Source of the DNA: an uncultured Acetatifactor sp.
GTDB taxonomy: Bacteria > Bacillota > Clostridia > Lachnospirales > Lachnospiraceae
DNA length: 53,064 nucleotides
Reading direction: 5' to 3'
Assembly (NCBI GenBank): GCA_910579755.1
Contig: CAJTVB010000024.1
Location: forward strand, 1 to 53,064
Made by a program: the position numbers and the translations under genes. Positions 25,329-33,171 of the stretch are shown here, piece by piece. Numbering within the stretch: position 1 is the first letter of the stretch; each line of letters opens with the position of its first letter. The notes beneath the pieces were generated by a model that saw only the letters and a list, made by a program, of their open reading frames with translations, searched no databases and was not told the origin of the DNA.

Positions 25329-26171
25329 ATGAAAAAATTTTTGGCGGTTTTGCTGACGGGAGTCATGGCATTGACCATGCTGACCGGCTGCGGCAGTGAA
25401 AAGAAGACAGTAAAGGTGATTGATATTGAGCTCACCAACGAGGAATACGCCTTCGGCGTGGATAAGACCCAGCCGGAGCTTTTGGAGGCTGTGAACGAAT
25501 TTATCAGGGAAATCCAGGGCAACGGTGTTTTTGATGAGATCTGCAGCCATTATTTCGGCGACGGTACGCCGGTGCCGGTGACCTCCGCGGCCTACGACGA
25601 GAGCAAGGATCAGCTGGTGGTGGCCACCAACGCGGCCTTTGAGCCCTTTGAATATATGCAGGGAGACAGCTATTACGGTATCGATATGGAGATTGCCGCC
25701 CGGCTGGCAGAGCATCTGGGCAAGGAGCTGGTGATCCAGAATATGGAGTTTGAAGCGGTGTGTCTGTCTGTGGGTCAGCAGAAATGCGACGTGGCTATGG
25801 CGGGGCTGACGGTGCGTGAGGACAGAATGGAGCATGTGAATTTTTCCGATTCCTATTACGATGCCTCTCAGAAGCTGATCGTGGCCTCCGACGATAAGGA
25901 ATTTGACAGTTGTACAGATGCGGCTTCGGTGGAAGCCATTTTGAAGACCAAGGACGGCACCATGAAGGTGGGGGCTCAGACAGGAACCACCGGCCAGTTT
26001 TATGCGGAGGGCGACGCGGATTGGGGCTTTGACGGCTTCGATATGGAAGTGATCGGGTACAAGAACGGCTCTTTGGCGGTTCAGGATCTGCTGAACGGCA
26101 ATATTAACTATGTGATTATTGACTCTGCGCCTGCGGCCTGCATTACCGAGGCCATTAATGAATTGCAATAA
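25329..26171 (+). CDS. amino-acid ABC binding lipoprotein, permuted
   Basis: 280 residues. Signal peptide with lipobox LTGC (Cys21). The order of the family 3 binding fold is unusual. Residues 28-78 (VKVIDIELTNEEYAFGVDK, then ELLEAVNEFIREIQGNGVFDEI and HYFG) are the segment that normally closes the protein. The normal beginning (DQLVVATNAAFEPFEY) starts only near residue 94. The C-terminus stops at APAACITEAINELQ, exactly where that closing segment would be expected. This is a circular permutation rather than a duplication. Residues contacting the amino-acid backbone (GIDMEIA, AGLTVREDR, TGTTGQF) are intact. ATG 25329 has GGAGGAAG upstream. The promoter suggests arginine control. Confidence 0.88.
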   Translation: MKKFLAVLLTGVMALTMLTGCGSEKKTVKVIDIELTNEEYAFGVDKTQPELLEAVNEFIREIQGNGVFDEICSHYFGDGTPVPVTSAAYDESKDQLVVATNAAFEPFEYMQGDSYYGIDMEIAARLAEHLGKELVIQNMEFEAVCLSVGQQKCDVAMAGLTVREDRMEHVNFSDSYYDASQKLIVASDDKEFDSCTDAASVEAILKTKDGTMKVGAQTGTTGQFYAEGDADWGFDGFDMEVIGYKNGSLAVQDLLNGNINYVIIDSAPAACITEAINELQ

Positions 26172-26194
26172 GTAAGAGTGAAGGATAGAAACTC

Positions 26195-26905
26195 ATGGGA
26201 AATTTTCCACAGAAGGTAGACAGATTTATTGAGAGCTTTATTGCACAGAACGGCTATGTCAGAGTGCTGGAGGGCTTACGCAACACTCTGCTGATCGCCG
26301 TTTGCGGGCTTCTGATCGGGATTTTGATCGGCACGGTGATCGCTACTGTCCGGGTGATTCCCAAATATAAGCGGCTGCCCCGGATTTTAAACGGTTTCTG
26401 CAGCTTTTATGTAGGGTTGTTTCGGGGAACGCCCATCGTGGTGCAGCTTCTGGTGTTTTATTATGTGATGCTGCCCCTGATGGGGATCCGTATGACGGGA
26501 GTGCAGGTTTCCATGCTGGTATTCGGCTTAAACAGCGGCGCGTACATATCCGAGATCATGCGCAGCGGTATCCTTTCCGTGGATCCGGGGCAGATGGAGG
26601 GAGGCAGGGCGGTAGGCTTAAGCTTTGGCACCACCATGATAAGGATCGTGATTCCTCAGGCGGTAAAAAATATTTTGCCCACTCTGGGAAATGAATTTAT
26701 TGCACTGATTAAGGAGACCTCCGTGGTAAGCTTTGTGGGAGCGGCGGATCTGTATGTGGCTTTCAGCTACATAGGAAGCAACACCTATGAGTTCATGGTT
26801 CCGTATCTGGTGATGGCGGTGATCTATATACTGCTGGTACTGATCATCAGCACGGGAATCCGGATTATGGAAAGGAGCCTGCGCAGAAGTGATAGAAGTC
26901 ATTAA
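26195..26905 (+). CDS. polar amino-acid ABC transporter permease
   Basis: 236 residues of the HisM/GlnP type: membrane helices near residues 25-48, 60-80, 90-110 and 195-220. FRGTPIVVQLLVFYYV and the EAA-like loop MEGGRAVGLSFGTTMIRIVIPQAVKN, which docks on the ATPase, are present. It lies 23 bases after the binding-protein gene and overlaps the ATPase gene by 17 bases. It probably works as a homodimer channel. Confidence 0.93.
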   Translation: MGNFPQKVDRFIESFIAQNGYVRVLEGLRNTLLIAVCGLLIGILIGTVIATVRVIPKYKRLPRILNGFCSFYVGLFRGTPIVVQLLVFYYVMLPLMGIRMTGVQVSMLVFGLNSGAYISEIMRSGILSVDPGQMEGGRAVGLSFGTTMIRIVIPQAVKNILPTLGNEFIALIKETSVVSFVGAADLYVAFSYIGSNTYEFMVPYLVMAVIYILLVLIISTGIRIMERSLRRSDRSH

Positions 26906-27722
26906 TCTGGAAAAGCATTTCGGGGACAGCAAGGTTTTAAAGGGAATTAATATAACCATTGAAAAGGGTGATATCGTAGTGGTGATTGGCCCTTCGGGCT
27001 CCGGGAAAAGCACTTTCCTGCGCTGTCTGAATTGCATGGAAGACCCCACCGGCGGACAGATCATTTTCAACGGTGTGGACATCGCTGACATGAAGGTGGA
27101 CATCAATGTGCACCGGAGGCGTATGGGCATGGTTTTCCAGCATTTTAATCTGTTCAGCAACAAGACCGTTATACAGAACATTATGCTTGCGCCGGTTCTG
27201 ATACAATGCCAGGAGCTTCGAAGGGCAAAGCGGAGGAATCTGTGGATCCGCTGCTCCAATTTGTTCCGTAAGGCAGAGAATAAAAGGGAATTAGTTGCCA
27301 TAGGTACCACCAGGGCTCAGATTAAAGCTAAAGCCAGGGCGGATGCCCTTTCTCTTCTGAAGCGGATCGGTCTGGAGGATAAGGCGGAGGTCTACCCTTC
27401 CACTCTTTCCGGAGGACAGAAGCAGAGGGTGGCCATCATACGGTCACTGGCAATGAATCCGGATGTGATTCTTTTTGACGAGCCTACCAGCGCGCTGGAC
27501 CCGGAGATGGTAGGAGAAGTGCTGGATTTGATGAAAGCGCTGGCCCGGGAGGGCATGACCATGATCATCGTGACCCACGAGATGGGCTTTGCCCGGGAGG
27601 TGGCAAACAGGGTTCTCTTTATCGATGACGGAAGGATTTTGGAGAGTGCGCCTCCGGAAGAGTTTTTCGGCGCGCCGAAAAATCCCAGGCTGAAGGAATT
27701 TTTATCCAAGGTTTTGGCATAA
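26889..27722 (+). CDS. polar amino-acid ABC transporter ATPase with insertion
   Basis: 277 residues, GTG start inside the permease gene. Walker A GPSGSGKS (34-41), Q-loop MVFQHFNLF, signature LSGGQ (173-177), Walker B ILFDEPTSALDPE and the His switch VTHEMGFA are complete. Between the Q-loop and signature, residues about 107-143 form a basic insertion (LRRAKRRNLWIRCSNLFRKAEN and neighbours). This makes the segment some 36 residues longer than in GlnQ or HisP. The insertion falls in the helical subdomain that touches the permease. Together with the permuted binding protein, this marks an unusual transporter branch. Substrate is likely a polar or basic amino acid. Confidence 0.92.
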   Translation: MIEVINLEKHFGDSKVLKGINITIEKGDIVVVIGPSGSGKSTFLRCLNCMEDPTGGQIIFNGVDIADMKVDINVHRRRMGMVFQHFNLFSNKTVIQNIMLAPVLIQCQELRRAKRRNLWIRCSNLFRKAENKRELVAIGTTRAQIKAKARADALSLLKRIGLEDKAEVYPSTLSGGQKQRVAIIRSLAMNPDVILFDEPTSALDPEMVGEVLDLMKALAREGMTMIIVTHEMGFAREVANRVLFIDDGRILESAPPEEFFGAPKNPRLKEFLSKVLA

Positions 27723-27745
27723 GATTCAGGAACAGGTTTTTCTGA

Positions 27746-27779
27746 TCCCAATATACTATCATATAAAGAATGATTGGGA
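27746..27779 (+). promoter_or_regulatory. stem covering ferritin-like gene ribosome site
   Basis: TCCCAAT (27746-27752) pairs perfectly with ATTGGGA (27773-27779). The ribosome site GGGAG (27776-27780) lies in the second arm, six bases before the ATG, so the stem would hide it. A TATACT sequence in the loop may instead be a -10. Confidence 0.4.
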
Positions 27780-27786
27780 GAAGAAT

Positions 27787-28374
27787 ATGCAGGAAAGCAT
27801 GCAGAAAGACCGTAGGTTAGAGAAAAAGCAGGCGCAGAATGACAGCCGGACAAATTCCTGCAGCTTTGCAGGGGTGAGGCCCATTATGGCGGACCTGCCT
27901 TGGCCAAAGATCCGGGTAAAGGCTCCGAACGCTTATTATGCCGATCTGCTCAGCGTCGATTATTGCGGCTCTGTGTCGGAATTATCCGCTATTGCTCAGT
28001 ATATCAATAATGAAAATCGTCTGTCCTGTGAGAGGTGTCCTTTGGCAAAAACGCTTTTGGGGATCGCTATGGCGGAGATGATGCATCTGGAGAAGCTGGG
28101 TGAGCTGATCTGGCTTTTAGGAGGAAAGGTCAGCTATACCGCAAAGACCTGTAACGGAAGGCAGAAGCTGTGGACGCCGGAATATCTGACTCTTCCTGAA
28201 AAGGCCGAAAGGATGCTGCTGGCCGATATGCAGGCGGAGCAGGCGGCCATCAATCAATACCGGATGCATATCAGGGTGATTGAGGATGAGTGTGTGGACG
28301 CCGTACTTGAGAGGATCATCAAGGATGAGGAATACCATATTATGCTGCTCGAGACATTGATGAGAGAGCTGTAA
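27787..28374 (+). CDS. ferritin-like di-iron protein
   Basis: 195 residues. After a basic, low-complexity N-terminus of about 30 residues comes a four-helix ferritin-like domain with the two metal half-sites. These are a Glu in SELSAIAQYI, Glu and His in AEMMHLEKL, a Glu in AEQAAINQYR and Glu and His in KDEEYHIMLLE. It lacks rubredoxin-type CxxC pairs, though two Cys occur in CERCPLAK. It could be a small bacterioferritin- or rubrerythrin-like oxidative-stress protein, or a spore manganese-catalase relative. Functional call is limited to the fold. It is a single-gene unit with a possible mRNA switch at its start and a strong stem after it. Confidence 0.75.
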   Translation: MQESMQKDRRLEKKQAQNDSRTNSCSFAGVRPIMADLPWPKIRVKAPNAYYADLLSVDYCGSVSELSAIAQYINNENRLSCERCPLAKTLLGIAMAEMMHLEKLGELIWLLGGKVSYTAKTCNGRQKLWTPEYLTLPEKAERMLLADMQAEQAAINQYRMHIRVIEDECVDAVLERIIKDEEYHIMLLETLMREL

Positions 28375-28392
28375 ACATGGAGAATTGATATG

Positions 28393-28426
28393 GTCGGCCG
28401 TCATTGCTTCTGCAGTGACGGCTGAC
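28393..28426 (+). terminator. 15-bp stem-loop after ferritin-like gene
   Basis: A stem of about 15 bp (28393-28407 with 28412-28426, two wobbles) with the tetraloop TTCT. The following T-run is weak, so this is a likely but not classic terminator. Confidence 0.55.
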
Positions 28427-28454
28427 ATTGCTGTTTCGAAGATTCACAGGATGG

Positions 28455-28484
28455 TTGCGGCGGCGGGGGAAAATGTGATAAAAT
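28455..28484 (+). promoter_or_regulatory. possible promoter of the repeat-protein gene
   Basis: TTGCGG (28455-28460), 18-bp spacer, TAAAAT (28479-28484), about 70 bases before the next start codon. Confidence 0.35.
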
Positions 28485-28554
28485 GTTCTCATGAACCACA
28501 AAATGAAGCGGAGAGAAAAATCCGAAGGCGAAAAAGGCGGGAGCAGGGGAGGAC

Positions 28555-29343
28555 ATGGGAAGATACATAAAGGATGCACAGCTGGATCAGCCGCTGGATG
28601 TGGTGAGCCTGGTGATGGAGGATTACATTTATCATGAAAGGTTCTCCCGGACAGACTGGAACGGCGAGATGGTTTTTTACCGTAAGGACGGACACGGCAG
28701 AGAACGGTATATGAAGTGGTCCTACGCAGGCGGATTGTTTCATGTGGAAGCATGGCTGAAGAATCCGCTGGGCGGAGAAATGGATCTGGACGGTGTGGGC
28801 GGCGGAGCCAGCAGAAGAGAGTTTCGGGAGAGTATGGACCGGCTGCTTCGGACTTTGAAAGATCAGTCGTCGTCCAATCTGGCAGGCGGTCATGTGGGTG
28901 CGGATCCTCTTCATCACAGCTCGAACTATGAAGCGGAGCATAGAGCCTGGCAGGACCAGAACCGGAATCAGAGCATGAATCAGGACCAGAACCGGAATCA
29001 GAGTATGAATCAGGGGCTGGATCGGAACCAGAGCATGAATCAGGGGCAAGGTCCAAATGGGAGCCAGGGACAGAGCAGACAGCAGCCTCAGCGCCTGAAT
29101 ACAAACAGATATTCTTTACGAACAGCAGTGTTTTTTGCCATTGCAGGTATTCTGTTTGCCGGATTCATTCCGCTGGCAGGGATTATATTTGGCATATGGG
29201 GACTGAAGAAGTCCGGGGATTGCGATGAGAGTACAGCGCGTGCCGTCAAAGGCGTCTGTATTGTAGTTATTGCTATTTCAATCATCAGATGGATCATATC
29301 TTTCGTGCTGGGATTCCTTGGATTTGCTCTTTTGGGACTGTAA
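28555..29343 (+). CDS. repeat-containing membrane protein, unknown family
   Basis: 262 residues. The N-terminal 105 form a compact soluble domain (DVVSLVMEDYIYHERF, FYRKDGHGRERYMKWSY) of unknown family. Residues 133-162 are three 10-residue repeats of the type QDQNRNQSMN, followed by a Gln/Gly-rich stretch. Two hydrophobic helices (about 187-210 and 225-258) close the protein in a manner seen in DUF4190-like membrane tails (GIIFGIWGLKKS). A Gly/Gln-rich linker between a sensor-like domain and membrane anchors is the visible design. The next gene, also an anchored protein, lies 80 bases on. Function unknown. Confidence 0.7.
   Translation: MGRYIKDAQLDQPLDVVSLVMEDYIYHERFSRTDWNGEMVFYRKDGHGRERYMKWSYAGGLFHVEAWLKNPLGGEMDLDGVGGGASRREFRESMDRLLRTLKDQSSSNLAGGHVGADPLHHSSNYEAEHRAWQDQNRNQSMNQDQNRNQSMNQGLDRNQSMNQGQGPNGSQGQSRQQPQRLNTNRYSLRTAVFFAIAGILFAGFIPLAGIIFGIWGLKKSGDCDESTARAVKGVCIVVIAISIIRWIISFVLGFLGFALLGL
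28951..29040 (+). repeat. three 30-bp tandem repeats
   Basis: Copies at 28951-28980, 28981-29010 and 29011-29040; the first two differ at one base, the third is more diverged, and a decayed fourth follows. They encode QDQNRNQSMN-like units, keep the frame, and could change in number. Confidence 0.9.
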
Positions 29344-29373
29344 GGATAGGGCGTGAAAATTCGAAGGCGCTGT

Positions 29374-29395
29374 CCTGTCCGCTTTAGCGGGCAGG
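29374..29395 (+). promoter_or_regulatory. GC-rich stem before the transglutaminase-like gene
   Basis: CCTGTCCGC pairs with GCGGGCAGG (one G-U pair) around TTTA. There is no T-run. It ends about 28 bases before the next start codon. Confidence 0.4.
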
Positions 29396-29423
29396 GGACA
29401 AAAAGCGTATACGGGGTATAAAG

Positions 29424-31100
29424 ATGAAAGTTATTAAGGGTATTCTGTGGGGAATCGTGGCCTTGCTGATCACAGGCGGGCTGATTATTATGATCTGTGC
29501 GCTGAATCCTGCGCTGACAGGCATGCTGGCGGAGCAGGTGGAGGCTCTGAGCGGAGGGTTTGGAGGAAATTCGGACGGTACCGGCGGGGATACGGGAAAT
29601 TCCGGCGCAGGAAGCATAGGAATTGGCGGTATATCCGGAGAAGGCAGCCAAACACAGCCGGACACGCCCGGAATCGATGCCGGATGGATTGCTGACCGGG
29701 GGGGCACAGGATATGTGGCCCCGGAAAATTCGGGGCAGACGCCTCCCCAGGAGGTGGGAAATCGTAACGGCTACCAGCCGGTGGCCGATGAGGCAGAGCA
29801 GATTCCCCAGGAGGAAGCGGATAATCTGAGCAATGTGCTTTCTTATGGAGAGCTGGGAGAGGGGCTTTCCTTTTCGGCGGAATATTATCCCTATTATGCC
29901 ATGCTTCAGGCGGATCTGCAGAGGCTTTACTGTCAGATTTATGCAAATGCCATAGGGCAGAATATTTCCTTTGCGCCGGTGGTTTCGGTGACTATGGACC
30001 GGGTGAAGACGGTGTTTGAGGCCGTGTATAACGATCATCCGGAGCTTTTCTGGCTGGAGACGGGGTATTCCGGCAAATTTCTGGGGAACGGAACCTGTGT
30101 GGAGATTACCTTGAAATACAATGAGACAGTCATTGACCTGGAAGGAGCAAGGCAGGTTTTTGAAGCCGGCGCGGAGCAGATTCTTTTGGGGGCGCGCAAC
30201 CTTGGCAGCGCCGCTGAGCAGGAAAGGTATGTTCATGATGCATTGATGCAGGTGGCAGACTATGATATGAATGCCGCAATGAACCAGAGTGCTTATAGTG
30301 CGCTGGTGAACCGGAAAACTGTCTGCGCCGGGTATGCCAGGGCATATCAGTATATGCTTCAGCAGCTGGGAATTCCTTGCTATTACTGTACCGGTTATGC
30401 CGGTGAGGATCATGCCTGGAATATTGTAAAGCTGAATAACGCTTATTATAATGTGGACGTGACTTGGGATGACACAGACACGCCTACTTATGATTATTTT
30501 AACAAGACGGATGCGGAATTTGGGCAAACACATATTCGCACGGGCCTGTCGATGTACCTGCCGGCTTGTCTGGGGGCAGGGGGAAGTCAGGCGGGATCAG
30601 CCTTTTCGGAAGTGGGAACCGGGGATACCGGGGAAGCCGGCGGCAGCGACGGTGAGGATGGCTATGGGGGACTGGGAGACCTGATTGGTGAAAACAGCGG
30701 AAAGCCTTTGGAATGGATCAGTAAGGTCACCGGCGACGCATTGCCTGAAGAAACAGGGGAGGATCAGAGAGCCATAGATCTGGAGGCTGTCGGAATCACG
30801 GAGGGTGAGCTGGTGGAGACTATGGAGGAATATTATGCTGACTGCCTGAGCCAGCTGAAGGCGGCGGGTGCAGGCAATGTGCAGTTTACCAACGTAATAC
30901 CCGAGAGCTTGTGGAATACGGTAGAAAGCGCCTATAGCAGCGGCAGCTATCAAAAAGGATATGCAGAAGAGCTTTTGAAGGAGCTTAAGCAGGATGAGCT
31001 CGTGATACAGCTTCAGGCCCAGCGTCTGGGAAGCGGATACTACAGGGTGTACCACAGTGTAGTTATATATTCGGAGGAGCAAGAGGAAAGCAGCGAATAA
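29424..31100 (+). CDS. anchored transglutaminase-like protein
   Basis: 558 residues. One N-terminal membrane helix (about 7-29) is followed by a Gly/Ser/Asp-rich linker to about residue 140, placing the rest outside the cell. The transglutaminase-like domain holds the triad Cys301 (KTVCAGYARA), His330 (DHAWNIV) and Asp345 (NVDVTWDD). After another Gly-rich linker comes a C-terminal domain of about 110 residues with no clear match. Bacterial members of this fold are usually cysteine proteases or amidases rather than cross-linkers. A second protein with the same triad spacing is encoded at 39651. The stop is followed by a strong terminator shared with the opposite gene. Confidence 0.82.
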   Translation: MKVIKGILWGIVALLITGGLIIMICALNPALTGMLAEQVEALSGGFGGNSDGTGGDTGNSGAGSIGIGGISGEGSQTQPDTPGIDAGWIADRGGTGYVAPENSGQTPPQEVGNRNGYQPVADEAEQIPQEEADNLSNVLSYGELGEGLSFSAEYYPYYAMLQADLQRLYCQIYANAIGQNISFAPVVSVTMDRVKTVFEAVYNDHPELFWLETGYSGKFLGNGTCVEITLKYNETVIDLEGARQVFEAGAEQILLGARNLGSAAEQERYVHDALMQVADYDMNAAMNQSAYSALVNRKTVCAGYARAYQYMLQQLGIPCYYCTGYAGEDHAWNIVKLNNAYYNVDVTWDDTDTPTYDYFNKTDAEFGQTHIRTGLSMYLPACLGAGGSQAGSAFSEVGTGDTGEAGGSDGEDGYGGLGDLIGENSGKPLEWISKVTGDALPEETGEDQRAIDLEAVGITEGELVETMEEYYADCLSQLKAAGAGNVQFTNVIPESLWNTVESAYSSGSYQKGYAEELLKELKQDELVIQLQAQRLGSGYYRVYHSVVIYSEEQEESSE

Positions 31101-31111
31101 ATCAGGAAAAT

Positions 31112-31146
31112 AAAGACCGGGAGCCTGTGTGGGGCTCCCGGTCTTT
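31112..31146. terminator. bidirectional terminator
   Basis: A perfect 14-bp stem, AAAGACCGGGAGCC with its complement, around a 7-base loop. It has A and T tracts on the two sides and serves both the transglutaminase-like gene and the convergent GrcA-like gene. Confidence 0.85.
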
Positions 31147-31149
31147 GTC

Positions 31150-31398
31150 TCAGACACTTTCGTGGAAGGTACGGCTGATCACGTCGGCCTGTTGTTCCGG
31201 GGTAAGCTTGATAAAGTTTACTGCGTAGCCGCTGACCCGGATGGTAAGCTGAGGATAGTTTTCAGGGTGCTTCTGGGCATCCAGCAGAGTATCCCTGTTC
31301 AGAACATTTACATTCAGATGATGTCCACCCTTGGATGCATAGCCGTCCAGCAGATTTACAAGATTGTTGACCTGGGCTGAGTTTGTCATGCTGCTCAT
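31150..31398 (-). CDS. grcA: stand-alone glycyl-radical protein (GrcA-like)
   Basis: 82 residues corresponding to only the C-terminal part of pyruvate formate-lyase: GGHHLNVNVLNR, then the radical loop RVSGYAVNF with Gly57, then a final helix. Such proteins replace an oxygen-damaged radical domain of pyruvate formate-lyase and must be activated by its radical-SAM activating enzyme, which is not in this window. The start at 31398 has GGAGG upstream on the minus strand, so this is a designed short protein, not a fragment. It implies a full-length pyruvate formate-lyase elsewhere and exposure to oxygen. It is a single-gene unit. The upstream 250 bases are AT-rich and hold its promoter, which I could not fix. 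Confidence 0.88.
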   Translation of the reverse strand: MSSMTNSAQVNNLVNLLDGYASKGGHHLNVNVLNRDTLLDAQKHPENYPQLTIRVSGYAVNFIKLTPEQQADVISRTFHESV

Positions 31399-31529
31399 AA
31401 TATTTTCCTCCGTCTATTTTAATAATAAGAATAATTACTGTTTCTGAAATAAAGCATATCATGAAAATTTTTATTTGTCTATCATTTTCCACATATTTTG
31501 TGTTCTTTATTTAATACAAAAGATACTGT

Positions 31530-31558
31530 TGGCGAAGCAGCTCCGCCAGATGTTTTTT
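31530..31558 (+). terminator. terminator-like stem before spoIIIAA
   Basis: TGGCG (31530-31534) pairs with CGCCA (31544-31548), followed a few bases later by six T (31553-31558). No plus-strand gene is seen just upstream, so it may guard the operon from read-through. Confidence 0.35.
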
Positions 31559-31599
31559 GGGCCGTCTGCATAAAAACCCGAGACAGAGAAAAAGTTTTG

Positions 31600-31627
31600 G
31601 AATATCCGGACAGGTTTTTCATATATT
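31600..31627 (+). promoter_or_regulatory. sigma-E-like promoter of the spoIIIA operon
   Basis: GAATATC (31600-31606), 13-bp spacer, CATATATT (31620-31627). This agrees at 6 of 7 and 7 of 8 positions with the sporulation sigma-E pattern KMATATT/CATACAHT. It lies 22 bases before the spoIIIAA start. Confidence 0.6.
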
Positions 31628-31648
31628 TGGAGAAAGGGGGACAGGTAT

Positions 31649-32569
31649 ATGGATAATGCGATTCTGCAATTGTTTCCGCTGGACCGGAGGGATTTTTGGC
31701 GGCAGACTGCCTCCTGCCAGGAGAATGTACAGGAGATCCGCCTGAGGGCGGGCAGGCCTGTGGTGATACATAAGGATGGCAGAGAAGTGTTTTTAACGGA
31801 GGAGGGGCTGTTTACGGACAACCTGAGGCTGGCCCATCTGGCGGAACAGGAAGAGCTGGAGGGGCTGTTGCAGCATATTTGTCACTATTCCATTTATGCT
31901 TTTGAGGAGGAACTCCGGCAGGGGTATATTACGGTCAGTGGAGGTCATCGGGTGGGGGTATCGGGACAAGCCGTGCCGGGAGCGGGAGGTCAGCTCCATA
32001 CCATCAAGAATATAGCCTTTATCAATATACGGATTGCACATCAGGTCAGGGGCGCCGGGGATACGGTTCTCCCAAGGCTCTACCGGGAAGGAGGGCTTAA
32101 GAGCACACTGATATTGTCGCCTCCCGGATGCGGGAAGACCACGCTGCTGCGGGATCTGATCCGGCAGATATCAGACGGAAACAGATTTGGACCGGGTATG
32201 ACAGTGGGAGTCGTGGATGAGAGGTCGGAAATCGCCGGTTCCTTCTGCGGGAGGCCCCAGAATGATGTGGGTATGCGGACGGATGTATTGGACGCCTGCC
32301 CCAAGGCCCTGGGAATGATGATGCTTTTGCGGGCCATGTCGCCCCAGGTGATTTGTATCGACGAGCTGGGGAGCAGAGAGGAGCTGGAGGCATTAAAATG
32401 TGCGGCTGCCTGCGGGTGCCGGATATTGGCCACGGCCCATGGGGAAAGCGTGGAGGATGCAGGGCGCAGGTTCGGGGAGGGGCAGGCGGCACTGCGGCAG
32501 CTTTTTCAGACCTTTCTTCTGATGGGGAAGGAAGACGGGAAATGTGTAGTGAAAAAAATTGTGGGTTGA
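31649..32569 (+). CDS. spoIIIAA: stage III sporulation protein AA
   Basis: 306 residues, AAA+/secretion-type ATPase. Walker A SPPGCGKTT near residues 158-166, Walker B VICIDELGSREE, and the RTDVLDACPKALGMMMLLRAMSPQ region. It powers the SpoIIIA-SpoIIQ channel that joins mother cell and forespore, and works in the mother-cell cytoplasm. The ribosome site GGAGAAAGGGGG precedes the ATG. It is the first gene of an eight-gene operon, with a sigma-E-like promoter just upstream. Confidence 0.95.
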   Translation: MDNAILQLFPLDRRDFWRQTASCQENVQEIRLRAGRPVVIHKDGREVFLTEEGLFTDNLRLAHLAEQEELEGLLQHICHYSIYAFEEELRQGYITVSGGHRVGVSGQAVPGAGGQLHTIKNIAFINIRIAHQVRGAGDTVLPRLYREGGLKSTLILSPPGCGKTTLLRDLIRQISDGNRFGPGMTVGVVDERSEIAGSFCGRPQNDVGMRTDVLDACPKALGMMMLLRAMSPQVICIDELGSREELEALKCAAACGCRILATAHGESVEDAGRRFGEGQAALRQLFQTFLLMGKEDGKCVVKKIVG

Positions 32570-32582
32570 AAAAGGGAGGCTG

Positions 32583-33107
32583 ATGAAGGTGATCAGGTGG
32601 ATCGGAGGATGTATGATTTTTTCCGGCTGTCTGGGAATAGGTTTTTGGTATCGGAGCCAGCTTACGGGGCGAATCCGCGGACTTCGTCTTCTGCAGGAGA
32701 TTCTGGAGCTTTTGACCGGGGAGATCCGATACGGCTGCAGTACCCTGCCGGAATGCTGCAGACGTATTGCGGTGCGGCTGCAGGCGCCTTTTGACAGGGC
32801 CTTTGCCGAAATCGATGCCAGAATGCAGGAAAATACAGGAGTTTCCTTTGCGGAGATATTTGGGGAATGCATGGAAGAGCCTTTGAAGGCGCTGCCCCTG
32901 AAGGAGGAGGAGCGGGAAATTTTTCTGCGCTTTGTGCCAAAGAGTGGTTTCCCGGACGGTCAGATGCAGCTTCGGGCTATAGAACAGAGCAGAAAGCAGC
33001 TGGAAAATACCATAGAGGAGCTGGAGAAAGAGAATGTGGAAAAGTGCAGGATGGCGGTAGGGCTTGGAGTGATGAGCGGACTGCTGATCATTCTGGTATT
33101 AATGTAA
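32583..33107 (+). CDS. spoIIIAB: stage III sporulation protein AB
   Basis: 174 residues. One N-terminal hydrophobic helix, a long cytoplasmic helical domain (GRIRGLRLLQEILELLTGEIRYG opens it), and a C-terminal membrane helix (MSGLLIILVLM). It resembles type II secretion GspF-like platform proteins and anchors the SpoIIIAA ATPase. ATG 32583 has GGGAGG three bases upstream; it follows spoIIIAA by 13 bases. The gap to spoIIIAC, 64 bases, holds two small stems. Confidence 0.95.
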   Translation: MKVIRWIGGCMIFSGCLGIGFWYRSQLTGRIRGLRLLQEILELLTGEIRYGCSTLPECCRRIAVRLQAPFDRAFAEIDARMQENTGVSFAEIFGECMEEPLKALPLKEEEREIFLRFVPKSGFPDGQMQLRAIEQSRKQLENTIEELEKENVEKCRMAVGLGVMSGLLIILVLM

Positions 33108-33141
33108 GGCACAGTCCGTTTTACAGGACAGCCGGATCGAT

Positions 33142-33158
33142 GTCCGCAGAAGGCGGAC
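33142..33158 (+). promoter_or_regulatory. stem just before spoIIIAC ribosome site
   Basis: GTCCGC-AGAAG-GCGGAC, a perfect 6-bp stem that ends one base before the GGGAG ribosome site. It may mark an mRNA processing or stability point within the spoIIIA message. Confidence 0.4.
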
Positions 33159-33171
33159 CGGGAGTATGAGT

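Noticed and set aside
28951..29040. CRISPR-like array
   Set aside because: The units are contiguous, without spacers, and code for protein repeats.
29088..30533. Long minus-strand open frame (481 codons)
   Set aside because: It covers two well-supported plus-strand genes, has no ribosome site, and its protein is low-complexity and His/Ile-rich without family features.
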